From NCBI GenBank assembly GCA_028283625.1, contig JAPWKG010000007.1, positions 204,784-268,783 of the forward strand: a DNA stretch of 64,000 nucleotides, given 5' to 3'. Positions 46,974 to 54,778 of this stretch are shown in pieces; within the stretch, counting starts at the first letter, position 1, and every line of letters begins with the position of its first letter. This DNA is from Acidobacteriaceae bacterium. Lineage in GTDB: Bacteria > Acidobacteriota > Terriglobia > Terriglobales > Acidobacteriaceae. Under the pieces are notes generated by a model. It saw only the letters and a program-made list of their open reading frames with translations, was not told the DNA's origin and ran no database searches. The translations under genes and the position numbers were made by a program.

Positions 46974-47948
46974 ATGACAAAGACACGGACGTTCACATCC
47001 ACAGCGGCTTCGCTTATTGCGCTGGCAGCGGTCATTTCGACCGAGGCGCATGCCGCGGAAGGCGGCGCGGGCTTCTATCTCCTGGGCTCCAAGGGTCCCG
47101 CCGCTGGCATTACCCCGCCGCCAGGCGTCTTCATATCCAACGACGTTTATTTCTACTCCGGCGACCTGGGTGGCAATAAGGCGCTGCCCTCCGGAGGGAG
47201 ACTTGCCGTCGGCGTCGAGGGCAAGGCGGTCATCGACGTGCCAACGGTTCTGTGGGTCTTGCCCGAAGACGTGGCAGGCGGACATTTAGGATTAACCGGT
47301 ACCATACCCTTCGGCTGGAAGCAGACCTCCGCCGACGTCACACTGTCCGGTCCTCGCGGCGGAAGCGCCTCCGGTAACATCACTGATCCGGTCTTTACCG
47401 TCGGCGATCCTGTCGTCGGCGGCCTGCTGGGGTGGGAGGCTGGCAATTTCCATTGGCAGACAGGTGTGCTGGTCAACGTGCCCATCGGCGATTACCAGAA
47501 AGGCGAGATCAGCAACATCGCCTTTCACCACTGGGGTGCCGATGTTTCTGGAGCCGTGACCTGGCTTGATCCATCCATTGGCCTCGATCTGTCGGCGGCA
47601 GTCGGCATGACGTTCAATGCCATAAATCACGCTACCGATTATCGGACGGGCAACGAGTTCCATTTCGAGTGGGCGGCCGTTCAGCATTTCAATACACAGT
47701 TTGACGCTGGTCTTGTCGGCTACTACTACGACCAGCTCACGGGCGACAGCGGCTCCGGGGCAAGCAGCGGCTTCAAAGGAAGGGTTGCCGCTGCGCACAT
47801 AGGCGGAACTCAAGGCGGGCGCGCCGCCGCTCGCATCAAGTATTTTCACGAATTCTCTGTCGAGAACCGCGCGCGGGGGGATGCGGTTTTCCTAAGCCTT
47901 TCGGTGCCCTTGTCCATCACCAAGCCAGTGAACATCGCCGCGCAATAA
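46974..47948 (+). CDS. SphA/MetA-pathway-type outer-membrane protein (Phenol_MetA_deg family)
   Basis: 324 aa from ATG 46974, which has GGGGACAG upstream. The signal peptide ends TEAHA. The mature protein reads GGAGFYLLGSKGPAAGITPPPGVF, the typical start of the COG4313/SphA-like family. It then alternates short amphipathic strands (GNFHWQTGVLVNVPIGDY, WGADVSGAVTWLDPSIGLDLSAAVGMTFN), indicating an outer-membrane beta-barrel. Members are linked to uptake of aromatic or hydrophobic compounds and often sit beside sulfatase/MoxR loci in rhizobia. It converges on the BatD-like gene. Confidence 0.88.
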   Translation: MTKTRTFTSTAASLIALAAVISTEAHAAEGGAGFYLLGSKGPAAGITPPPGVFISNDVYFYSGDLGGNKALPSGGRLAVGVEGKAVIDVPTVLWVLPEDVAGGHLGLTGTIPFGWKQTSADVTLSGPRGGSASGNITDPVFTVGDPVVGGLLGWEAGNFHWQTGVLVNVPIGDYQKGEISNIAFHHWGADVSGAVTWLDPSIGLDLSAAVGMTFNAINHATDYRTGNEFHFEWAAVQHFNTQFDAGLVGYYYDQLTGDSGSGASSGFKGRVAAAHIGGTQGGRAAARIKYFHEFSVENRARGDAVFLSLSVPLSITKPVNIAAQ

Positions 47949-48033
47949 ATGCGGCTGCGCGTCGTCCGCCTGTTCAAGACGGTTTCGACCAACATGGCCG
48001 GCAGACATGTCTTTTGACTGCCCGCGGCTGCGG

Positions 48034-49521
48034 TCACCTCAATTGACTGTTTATCGTGTCGGTTTCTACGGGGTTGAGGGCGGGCAAGTGTGAGCGTCGA
48101 GTATGCGTTGCCGTTTTCGTTCGATGAGCGAAGATCACCGATTTTGCCAACGCTTCGCGGTCGAGGACGCCGTTGCCGTCACCATACACAAGCCGCTGCA
48201 GATTTTCGGAGTAGTAGCGCAGGCTCTTGTCGTCGGCAGACCATTCTTCCAGGGACCGAAAGCCCTTCCTGTGTGCCCAACGGCGTAAAGCCGCATCGAC
48301 ATCCCTGGGTCGGGCGGCGCGAATGGTGCTGATCAAGTTCCTTAGTGCCGTGCTATCCGAATTCCGATAGGTAGTCCGCCATCGCTCCAGCAGCGAAAAG
48401 AAGTGGTATCGCAGGCGCCATCCGGTCCACCCCAATACAGCCGCCATGAAGAAACAGGCTATGGCGAACTCAAGTCTGGGCCAGACGGGCGCCCTACTGG
48501 CATCGACCTCTGCTGTCGGCACGATCGCATCCCCGGGCAGCAGTGCCGGGGTGACGGTGACTTTTGTCGATGAAAGGGTGGCGATGGCCTCGCGATGCCC
48601 GTCGAGATCGTGCCAAGCGTAGGAAATCTCCGGAATGACGAAGCTGCCCGCCGTATCGACTGTGTAGGTGATCGTCTGGATGCGCGTGCTGCCGATCATG
48701 CGACCAACCGAGACATTGTCGTCAATGCGCGACGTCGGTGTGTATTGCTTCATTCCCGGGGCATTGCCGACATCCACTGCGGGGATCATCATCGCCTGGG
48801 TATCTTCGGCAAAAACGGTGATCGACCGCACGAGCGCATCTCCGACTTTCAGGGACGCGGGATCCCGGTCGAAACTTTGATCGAGAGACAGGTTTCGCGC
48901 GGCGAAGGTAAGCGTCTTTCCAGCGCGGCCTCCATCCGCTGTCACCGTGAAGCCAAACGCCGGCATCCTTGCTTCGCCGTTGATTGCCTTGCCATCGACG
49001 GAATATCCGAGTTCGATATTCACGGGAGGCAACGAGAAGTATCCCGAAGTTTCCGGAACGATTGCGTAGACACGGCGAATTCCGGAATACTGTATGCCAT
49101 CCAACGTCTCGACAACATTCTGAGCGCGTTCATCGGGCAGGGTTACGACAGCGCCCGGCACATCGAAAAGGGGAAATTGCGGGGGAGACGTGAAGAAATC
49201 CGGCGCGAAAACTGTAACGTCCAGTCTGAGTTGCTGGCCTGGAACGATGGTTCCCTTGTCCTCGATCGCCACCCGCGCGAAAGGCTCGGCGGCAAGGCAG
49301 TGACCTGCAATGAGAAGGAGAATCGGGAATGGGAGCCATCTTGTCATCTCGGCCGCGAGGCTTTTGACAGCCCTTGTTTTTGCAAGGCCGGGCAGACCTT
49401 CGACCAGCAGGTGGCCGTTGGCGAGGAGGCCGAGCAGAATGCGTTCGACCATGCTTTGCTGGCCGATGATCGACTTTCCGATGCGCTCGCCCAATGCCTT
49501 GATGTCGTCGCGTGCGGTCAT
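48034..49521 (-). CDS. BatD-like membrane protein fused in frame to a MoxR N-terminal remnant
   Basis: The open frame is 495 aa but composite. Residues 1-58 are the start of a MoxR AAA+ ATPase (ERIGKSIIGQQSMVERILLGLL, Walker A GLPGLAKTR). They switch abruptly at AAE/MTRWLPF to a complete BatD-like protein. That part has its own ATG at 49347, a signal peptide (PFPILLLIAGHCLA), BatD beta domains (IVPGQQLRLDVTVF, IQTITYTVDTAGSFVIPEISY), one TM helix (FAIACFFMAAVLGWTGW) and a basic cytoplasmic tail. BatD proteins belong to MoxR/DUF58/VWA operons. The missing genes between moxR and batD suggest a deletion, real or from assembly. If real, BatD is probably made from ATG 49347. Confidence 0.85.
   Translation of the reverse strand: MTARDDIKALGERIGKSIIGQQSMVERILLGLLANGHLLVEGLPGLAKTRAVKSLAAEMTRWLPFPILLLIAGHCLAAEPFARVAIEDKGTIVPGQQLRLDVTVFAPDFFTSPPQFPLFDVPGAVVTLPDERAQNVVETLDGIQYSGIRRVYAIVPETSGYFSLPPVNIELGYSVDGKAINGEARMPAFGFTVTADGGRAGKTLTFAARNLSLDQSFDRDPASLKVGDALVRSITVFAEDTQAMMIPAVDVGNAPGMKQYTPTSRIDDNVSVGRMIGSTRIQTITYTVDTAGSFVIPEISYAWHDLDGHREAIATLSSTKVTVTPALLPGDAIVPTAEVDASRAPVWPRLEFAIACFFMAAVLGWTGWRLRYHFFSLLERWRTTYRNSDSTALRNLISTIRAARPRDVDAALRRWAHRKGFRSLEEWSADDKSLRYYSENLQRLVYGDGNGVLDREALAKSVIFAHRTKTATHTRRSHLPALNPVETDTINSQLR
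49348..49521 (-). pseudogene. MoxR ATPase N-terminal fragment
   Basis: 58 codons from the start of a MoxR-type AAA+ ATPase, ending just after Walker A. Walker B, the sensor residues and ~260 residues are absent. It lies 61 bp downstream of the sulfatase gene on the same strand. Confidence 0.8.
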
Positions 49522-49582
49522 GTCGTCCTCGAACGGTTGAAAGAGGCGCGCCAGCGTGTGCCGGCGCGTCTTGTTTCAAAGA

Positions 49583-51226
49583 CTACTTCTCGATGCCGCG
49601 TTCCTTGAACGACTGGTCGATGGCCTGGTCGACCTGTGCCCGGACGCCTTCGATGTTGAAGCTGGCGACACGCTGGCTTGGCGGGAACTTCACGAAGCTC
49701 TCGAGGAAGGCCGCGCCCTGCAGCTGTCCCTTGACGAGCAGGTAGTCATTGCGCGCCAGCCAGTCGTTATACTGGTCGGAGACGATGTCGGCCCGCTCGT
49801 AGGGGTCCATCCGCAGGTTGAAGAGTTTCGGGATGCGCCAGGTGGTCAGAGGTGTCTGCCATACGGCGAAGCCTCCGACGGCAGGTTGTTCCTTGAACAC
49901 GACCTTCCAGTCGTCGTAGCGGGTGGCCACCAGTTCGCCGTCGTCGTCGAAGTAATAGAAGTCGTGGCGGGCGCTGGTGTCGGTCTTGCCGGTGAGATAG
50001 TCGAGCTGGTTATAGCCGTCGAGATGATCCTTGAAGGTGGCGGTGCTGCCGTTCGGCTTCCAGCCGTCGAGAAGCCTCTGCTTGACATCGGGATCGCCAG
50101 CGGCAGCCAGCAATGTGGGGAACCAGTCGAGACCCGAGAACATCTGGTTGGACACTTCGCCAGCCTTTATGTGATCCGGCCAGCGGACCATGGCAGGCAC
50201 GCGGAAAGCACCTTCCCAGTTCGTATCCTTCTCGCTACGGAAGGGCGTCGTCGCGGCATCGGGCCATGACCACTGGTTCGGGCCGTTGTCGGTGGTGTAG
50301 ACGACGATGGTGTTCTTGGCGATGCCGAGATCGTCGAGCGCTTTCAACAGTTTTCCGACGTCGCCGTCGTGCTCGACCATGCCGTCGGCATATTCGTTGC
50401 CCAGCATGCCACTCTGGCCGCGCATGCTGTCACGAACGTGCGTGAAGGCATGCATGCGGGTTGTGTTCATCCAGGTGAAGAACGGCTTGTTCTGCTTGAC
50501 CTGGCGGCCCATGAAGTCGATGGCCGCAGCCGTGGTCTCGTCATCGATCGTCTCCATCCGCTTTTTCGTCAGGGGACCGGTATCTTCGATCCTGCCGTCG
50601 GCCGACGCCTTGACCACGCCGCGCGGATTGTAGGCTGCAAGGAAGGCCTTGTCGTCCTTCGGCCAGTAGGGGGCTTCCGGCTCCTCCTCGGCGTTCAGGT
50701 GGTAGAGGTTGCCGAAGAACTCGTCGAAGCCGTGATTGGTCGGAAGATACTCGTCCTTGTCGCCAAGGTGGTTCTTGCCGAACTGTCCGGTGGCATAGCC
50801 GAGCGGCTTGAGCGCCTGGGCGATCGTCATGTCGCCCGGCTGGAGACCGACCGGGGCACCCGGCGCTCCGACCTTGCACAGGCCGGTGCGCAGGCAAACC
50901 TGGCCGGTGATGAAGGTCGATCGCCCGGCCGTGCAGCTGTTTTCGGCATAGTAGTCCGTAAACATCATGCCCGCCCTGGCGATGCTGTCGATGTTCGGCG
51001 TCCTGTAGCCAGGCAGGCCGTTCGAATAGGCGCTGATGTTCGTCTGGCCGATATCGTCGCCGAAGATAACGAGGATATTCGGCCTGGCGGTATCGGTATC
51101 GGCGGCGGCAACAGCCGCCGCAGCGGTCTGGGCGTAGGCGGGCGAAGGCGCCAGCTGGGCCGATGTCAGCGTCATCGCGATCGCCGCCGTCGCACCGAGC
51201 AGCCTGCAGGCAAGGGAGATGCTCAT
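49583..51226 (-). CDS. Periplasmic arylsulfatase-family sulfatase
   Basis: 547 aa from ATG 51226, preceded by GGAGGG at 8 nt. The signal peptide ends around SPAYAQ. The sulfatase core is intact: PNILVIFGDDIG (metal Asp57/58), the formylglycine motif CTAGRS with Cys98 (CxAGR type), GQFGKNHLGDKDEYLPTNHGFDEFFG, VVYTTDNGPNQW (metal Asp/Asn) and FRVPAMVRWPDHIKAG. A formylglycine-generating enzyme is needed but is not in the window. It heads the sulfatase-moxR-batD series, and a copy of the repeated element lies 123 bp upstream. Confidence 0.93.
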   Translation of the reverse strand: MSISLACRLLGATAAIAMTLTSAQLAPSPAYAQTAAAAVAAADTDTARPNILVIFGDDIGQTNISAYSNGLPGYRTPNIDSIARAGMMFTDYYAENSCTAGRSTFITGQVCLRTGLCKVGAPGAPVGLQPGDMTIAQALKPLGYATGQFGKNHLGDKDEYLPTNHGFDEFFGNLYHLNAEEEPEAPYWPKDDKAFLAAYNPRGVVKASADGRIEDTGPLTKKRMETIDDETTAAAIDFMGRQVKQNKPFFTWMNTTRMHAFTHVRDSMRGQSGMLGNEYADGMVEHDGDVGKLLKALDDLGIAKNTIVVYTTDNGPNQWSWPDAATTPFRSEKDTNWEGAFRVPAMVRWPDHIKAGEVSNQMFSGLDWFPTLLAAAGDPDVKQRLLDGWKPNGSTATFKDHLDGYNQLDYLTGKTDTSARHDFYYFDDDGELVATRYDDWKVVFKEQPAVGGFAVWQTPLTTWRIPKLFNLRMDPYERADIVSDQYNDWLARNDYLLVKGQLQGAAFLESFVKFPPSQRVASFNIEGVRAQVDQAIDQSFKERGIEK

Positions 51227-51659
51227 GAGGGCGACCCTCCGAGATAGTGTTTCAACATTGCGCTCTCCATGCTGGGCGGCAATGGAGCCGCCGGGGAAGG
51301 CTGTCAAAAGCCGACCCCGCAACTCTTCTCAACAACGGCCATCAACGTAAGTACGTAACGGTAACACGCAACGTAACATGGGGTAAATTCGGGATGGATC
51401 GGTGGCGGTTTGCTCGGCCACTGGAGGGTTGCCGCCGTGCGCGTGAAGGAACGGTTACATGAATGCCTGCATCGGCATCGTTCTGCGGCTATCCATCACC
51501 CGCGATCTATGGCCGTGACAAGCCATTGACGGAAGCGGTATCTCGCAGAGGCGGCCACTCGTCGCCCGAAAATATCGATCGGCGCTTGAGGGCGATGACA
51601 TCGGGTCCGGGATGGAGAAAGAAGCAGGGGTCAGAGCCTTCCAGGCCGATCGTCCGAGC
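51227..51659. other. 433-bp intergenic region upstream of the sulfatase
   Basis: Frames here are shadows without family resemblance. The only clear structure is the repeated element near 51,349-51,388. The remainder up to the flavin-reductase stop holds nothing recognisable. Confidence 0.5.
51349..51388 (-). promoter_or_regulatory. Copy of the repeated element plus a second degenerate half (sulfatase promoter region)
   Basis: On the minus strand GTTACCGTTACGTACTT (51349-51365) matches the copies at 44611 and 46901 with one or two changes. A second, looser copy of the ACGTAAC/GTAAA half follows on the plus strand (ACGTAACATGGGGTAAAT, 51371-51388). It lies upstream of the leftward sulfatase. 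Confidence 0.6.
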
Positions 51660-52192
51660 TCAGGCGCCGAGGTCTGCCAGCGGCTCGGCATAGCCGAATG
51701 CCCCGGAGGAATAGACGAGGCTGCGGCTGGTGTCGTTGCGGATGATGCCGCGGACCCGGCCGATGAGGATGGCATGCGTCGGGCTGTCGTGCTCGGTTTC
51801 CAGATCGCAATCGAACACCGTCAGTGCGTCGCGCAGCACCGGCGCGCCGGTGGAAAGTGTGCCCCAATCGCCACCTCGAAGCGTTCGGCGCCATAGACCT
51901 TGTCACGTCCGGCAAAGCGGCCGGCGATGGCGCTTTGGGAATGGGTGAGGAAGTTGATGCTGAAGGCGCCCATGCGGCGGATCAGCGGCAGGGCCGTTGC
52001 GTTGAGGTTGATGCAGGCAAGCAGCATCGGCGGTGTGTCCGACAGGGAGCAGACGGCGGAGACCGTGAGGCCATTGCGCTCGTCGTCGATGCCGGCTGCG
52101 ATTACCGTCACCGAAGTGGCCGGCAACCGCATGGCTGCGCGAAAGGCAGGAGAATCGATTTCGAATTCAGCCGGCAGACTAAGAGCGTTCAT
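51660..52192 (-). pseudogene. HpaC-like flavin reductase (FMN/FAD), one frameshift
   Basis: Supplies reduced flavin to a two-component monooxygenase, presumably the HpaB-like one nearby. ATG 52192 has AAGGAG upstream. The first frame gives FRAAMRLPATSVTVIAAG, GLTVSAVCSLSDTPPMLLACIN and AFSINFLTHSQ up to FEV. The second frame (WGTLSTGAPVLRDALTVFDCDLE...PLADLGA) continues the family to a stop at 51660. One base lost from a GGG run near 51,870 (GTGGGCGAT read as GTGGCGAT) restores a ~177-aa protein. A base-call error is more likely than true decay. It is 11 bp downstream of the GntR regulator gene, same strand. Confidence 0.85.
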
Positions 52193-52203
52193 GGAAACTC
52201 CTT

Positions 52204-52854
52204 TTATGTTGCGTGACCGGCACCGGAAGGCGCTCTGCCTCCGTTCAGCCACTGGATGATTGCAGTCAGATGCAGCCGCATGGCATTTTCCGCGTCGGCA
52301 GCCCTTCGATCGCGGATGGCCTCGACGATCATCTGGTGATGCCGCCAGCCGGTCTCGGCCGTGAAGGGCGGAAACTTCGAGCGGAAACTCGGGTCGCGCG
52401 TGATGTCCATCACCTGCTCGATCAGGTGCAGGGCAAGGGCGTTATGGCTTGCCGCGGCAACGGCCCGGTGAAAGGCGATGTCGCTCTCGAGGTCGAAGAC
52501 CGATGGTTCGGCCAGAGCGTGCGCCGCCTCGATCGCCTGGATCTCCGACATCGTGCCGCGGATGGCGGCCAGCCGGGCGATCTCGGGCTCTATCGACAGA
52601 CGCACCTCCCAACATTCCGCTGGGCTGGTCATGTCGGCTATGTTGTGCGGCTCGACGCGCCGGCGACCGCTGCTGCGCGGGCGACTGGCGGGAATCTCGG
52701 ATCCAGCCCGCAGCAGAGTCAGCGCCTTGCGGACCGCATAGCGGTTCACGCCGATCCTGTCGGCCAGGATGCGCTCTGCCGGCAGTCGTCCGCCATCGCC
52801 CGTAAGATCCCTGATTTTTTTGACCACGCTTTCTATAGCGTCCTCATTCGTCAT
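52204..52854 (-). CDS. GntR-family regulator, FadR/FCD subgroup
   Basis: 216 aa. The N-terminal winged HTH reads LPAERILADRIGVNRYAVRKALTLLRA. The FCD ligand domain spans residues ~75-205, with the metal-binding pattern ESDIAFHRAVAAASHN, WRHHQMIVEAIRDR and AMRLHLTAII. Members of this group often respond to carboxylic acids. It lies upstream of the flavin reductase in the leftward direction and is divergent from the monooxygenase operon. A FadR-type palindrome lies in the shared gap, so it is the probable repressor of both sides. Confidence 0.92.
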   Translation of the reverse strand: MTNEDAIESVVKKIRDLTGDGGRLPAERILADRIGVNRYAVRKALTLLRAGSEIPASRPRSSGRRRVEPHNIADMTSPAECWEVRLSIEPEIARLAAIRGTMSEIQAIEAAHALAEPSVFDLESDIAFHRAVAAASHNALALHLIEQVMDITRDPSFRSKFPPFTAETGWRHHQMIVEAIRDRRAADAENAMRLHLTAIIQWLNGGRAPSGAGHAT

Positions 52855-52962
52855 GTTGTGCTGGCCCCGTCGAAGTCATTTTCCCGGGCAATCCCGCGAT
52901 TACCCTCGATGCTTACATACAGCTTCGACCAACCAGTTTCTACCATGGTCGCATCGTAGCTT

Positions 52963-52977
52963 TGGTTGGCAACCAAT
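52963..52977. promoter_or_regulatory. GntR/FCD-type operator palindrome
   Basis: TTGGTTGGCAACCAA is symmetric apart from the centre and fits the TTGGT-N-ACCAA pattern common for FCD-GntR regulators. It lies 109 bp upstream of the regulator start and within the shared divergent region. Confidence 0.65.
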
Positions 52978-53201
52978 GTCAATGGTTCATCATATATTGG
53001 TCGTGGTTGACATTCGATTTCACCATGGGGAACAACGCAGTGATTAAAATGGGCGCAGTTCGATATCGAATAAAGATCAATAAAATCAAAGGATAAGTCC
53101 GTTCATTAAAATGAAGCATTCGATTAAGCCGTGAGCAAGAAATCCTTAATTTGGCGAAAAAATAGGCAAGATTAAAAAACAGTCCGCACCGACCAAATGA
53201 T

Positions 53202-53214
53202 GGTTGACATTGGT
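53202..53214 (+). promoter_or_regulatory. Putative -35 with repeated GGTTGACATT motif
   Basis: GGTTGACATTGGT at 53202-53214 includes a perfect TTGACA. A second GGTTGACATT lies at 53006-53015, and its complement (AATGTCAA) follows the palindrome near 52,976-52,983. No strong -10 is visible, so the site may be a regulator box overlapping a weak promoter of the monooxygenase gene. Confidence 0.4.
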
Positions 53215-53290
53215 AAGGGCACGTGATGACTTAGGTTCAACAACGGTCGACCACGCTGAAGCGGTCACCGCCAGACCAGAGGACAGTCAC

Positions 53291-54766
53291 ATGAACAGCA
53301 TGGCCCAGACGACCAAACCAGCTCACGCGTTGAAGACCGGCGCGGAGTTCAAGGCTTCTCTTGATGATGGGCGTCAGCTCTGGGTCAACGGCAAGAAGCT
53401 CGCCAAGGTCACGGACGAGCCGGCGCTTGAAGCCGGTATCGACCTGATGGCGTCCATGTTCGACGACCAGTTCGATCCGGCCTTCTCGGATGCGACAACC
53501 GTGTTCGACAAGAAGTCAGGCAAGATGGTTGGCCGCTCCTGGCAGGTGCCGGAGACCATCGAGGACATCCGTGGCCGACGCGCCATGATGGAATACACTG
53601 CCCTAAAGACCGTCGGCACCTTCGGTCGCCCGATCGACCTCGGCCCCACGCTTGCCGTCGGCATCCTCGCCCACCTCCATATGTTCAAGGGCTTCAAGTC
53701 TGCTTTCGATGAATGCCAGCCGGATTTTGTCGAGAACGTCCAGTCTTACGTCGAGGAAGGCCGGATGAATTCGATCACCTGCGCGGAAAGCCTGACGGGC
53801 CCGCAGAACGATCGCTCTTCGCCGATGGCGCAGTCCGCCTCGCTGCTGCGCGTCAAGAAGGTTGCCAAGGACGGCGTCTACATCTCGGGCGCAAAGTCGG
53901 TCGGGTCCATCGCCGCCCAGACGAACGAAATCTTCTTCAGCAACCTCGGTTATCCCGGCACGCCGCCAGAAGCGTGCATCTGGGGCGCGGTGCCGATCAA
54001 CTCCAAGGGCATCAAGCTCGTCAGCCGTGAAATGCTGTCGCAGCCAGGTGCCGATCCCTTCGACCATCCGTTGACGCACAAGGGCGAGGAAGCTGACCAA
54101 CTCGTCATCTTCGATGATGTTTTTGTCCCGAAGAACCGGATCTTCAACCTTGGCTCCGAACATGGCCTGGCCATCTCCGGCAAGGCGACGATCTTTGCCC
54201 ATTGGCACGTTCTGACACGCCTCAAGGTCAAGTCGGAGATCTTCGTCGGCTGCGCCCAGATGATCACCGAGATCCTGGGCACCGACCAGATCGTGGCCGT
54301 GCGCTCCATGCTTGCCGAAATCATCGAATATAACCGCACGCTCGAAGCCTTCGTGGTTGCCGCCGAAGCCAACGCCTATGTCAACGAAAGCGGCGTCATG
54401 GTGCCGGACGTCATGATGCTGACGACCGGTCGCCTCTACGCCATCCGCAACTACCCGCACATCATCCACGTGCTGCAGGAAATGTGTGGACAGGGCCTCG
54501 TCATGCGCTTCGGCAAGGCCTCCTTCGAAAACCCGGAAATCGGCCATCACCTTGCCGAACTGCTCCCCGGCAAGGGGGTCACCGGCATGCAGAAGGAGCA
54601 CCTGATGAACTTCATCTGGGACCTGACCTGCTCGTCGCTCGCCGGCCGCGTCGCGCTGTTCGAAAATGTCAACGCCAGCCCGGCGCCGCGCATGCGCGAA
54701 CGCCTGGTCAACGAATTCAACCGCAGTGCGCTCGTTACCAAGGCGCGCATAGCAGCCGGCCTCTGA
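53291..54766 (+). CDS. HpaB-like FADH2-dependent monooxygenase (4-hydroxyphenylacetate 3-hydroxylase family)
   Basis: The oxygenase component of a two-component flavin monooxygenase, 491 aa from ATG 53291. The acyl-CoA-dehydrogenase-like fold shows the family parts: IEDIRGRRAMMEYTALKT, MNSITCAESLTGPQNDRSSP, GVYISGAKSVGSIAAQTNEIFF, DDVFVPKNRIF and LLPGKGVTGMQKEHLMNFIWDL. Reduced flavin would come from the nearby reductase. It is first in a rightward operon with a NicX-like dioxygenase. Its substrate is therefore more likely an N-heterocycle (hydroxypyridine type) than 4-hydroxyphenylacetate, which is inference from neighbours. Confidence 0.92.
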   Translation: MNSMAQTTKPAHALKTGAEFKASLDDGRQLWVNGKKLAKVTDEPALEAGIDLMASMFDDQFDPAFSDATTVFDKKSGKMVGRSWQVPETIEDIRGRRAMMEYTALKTVGTFGRPIDLGPTLAVGILAHLHMFKGFKSAFDECQPDFVENVQSYVEEGRMNSITCAESLTGPQNDRSSPMAQSASLLRVKKVAKDGVYISGAKSVGSIAAQTNEIFFSNLGYPGTPPEACIWGAVPINSKGIKLVSREMLSQPGADPFDHPLTHKGEEADQLVIFDDVFVPKNRIFNLGSEHGLAISGKATIFAHWHVLTRLKVKSEIFVGCAQMITEILGTDQIVAVRSMLAEIIEYNRTLEAFVVAAEANAYVNESGVMVPDVMMLTTGRLYAIRNYPHIIHVLQEMCGQGLVMRFGKASFENPEIGHHLAELLPGKGVTGMQKEHLMNFIWDLTCSSLAGRVALFENVNASPAPRMRERLVNEFNRSALVTKARIAAGL

Positions 54767-54778
54767 GGGAGATCATCG

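Larger units (their letters stand above)
52855..53290. other. 436-bp divergent control region of the heterocycle operon
   Basis: It contains the GntR-type palindrome at 52,963-52,977, two GGTTGACATT repeats, and an AT-rich block around 53,040-53,180. The block holds a perfect palindrome TTCGATATCGAA (53,059-53,070) and two ATTAAAATG repeats. No gene is seen. Confidence 0.6.

Noticed and set aside
50369..51247. Plus-strand frame of 292 aa opposite the sulfatase
   Set aside because: It lies wholly antisense to an intact sulfatase with all active-site motifs, and has no recognisable domain.
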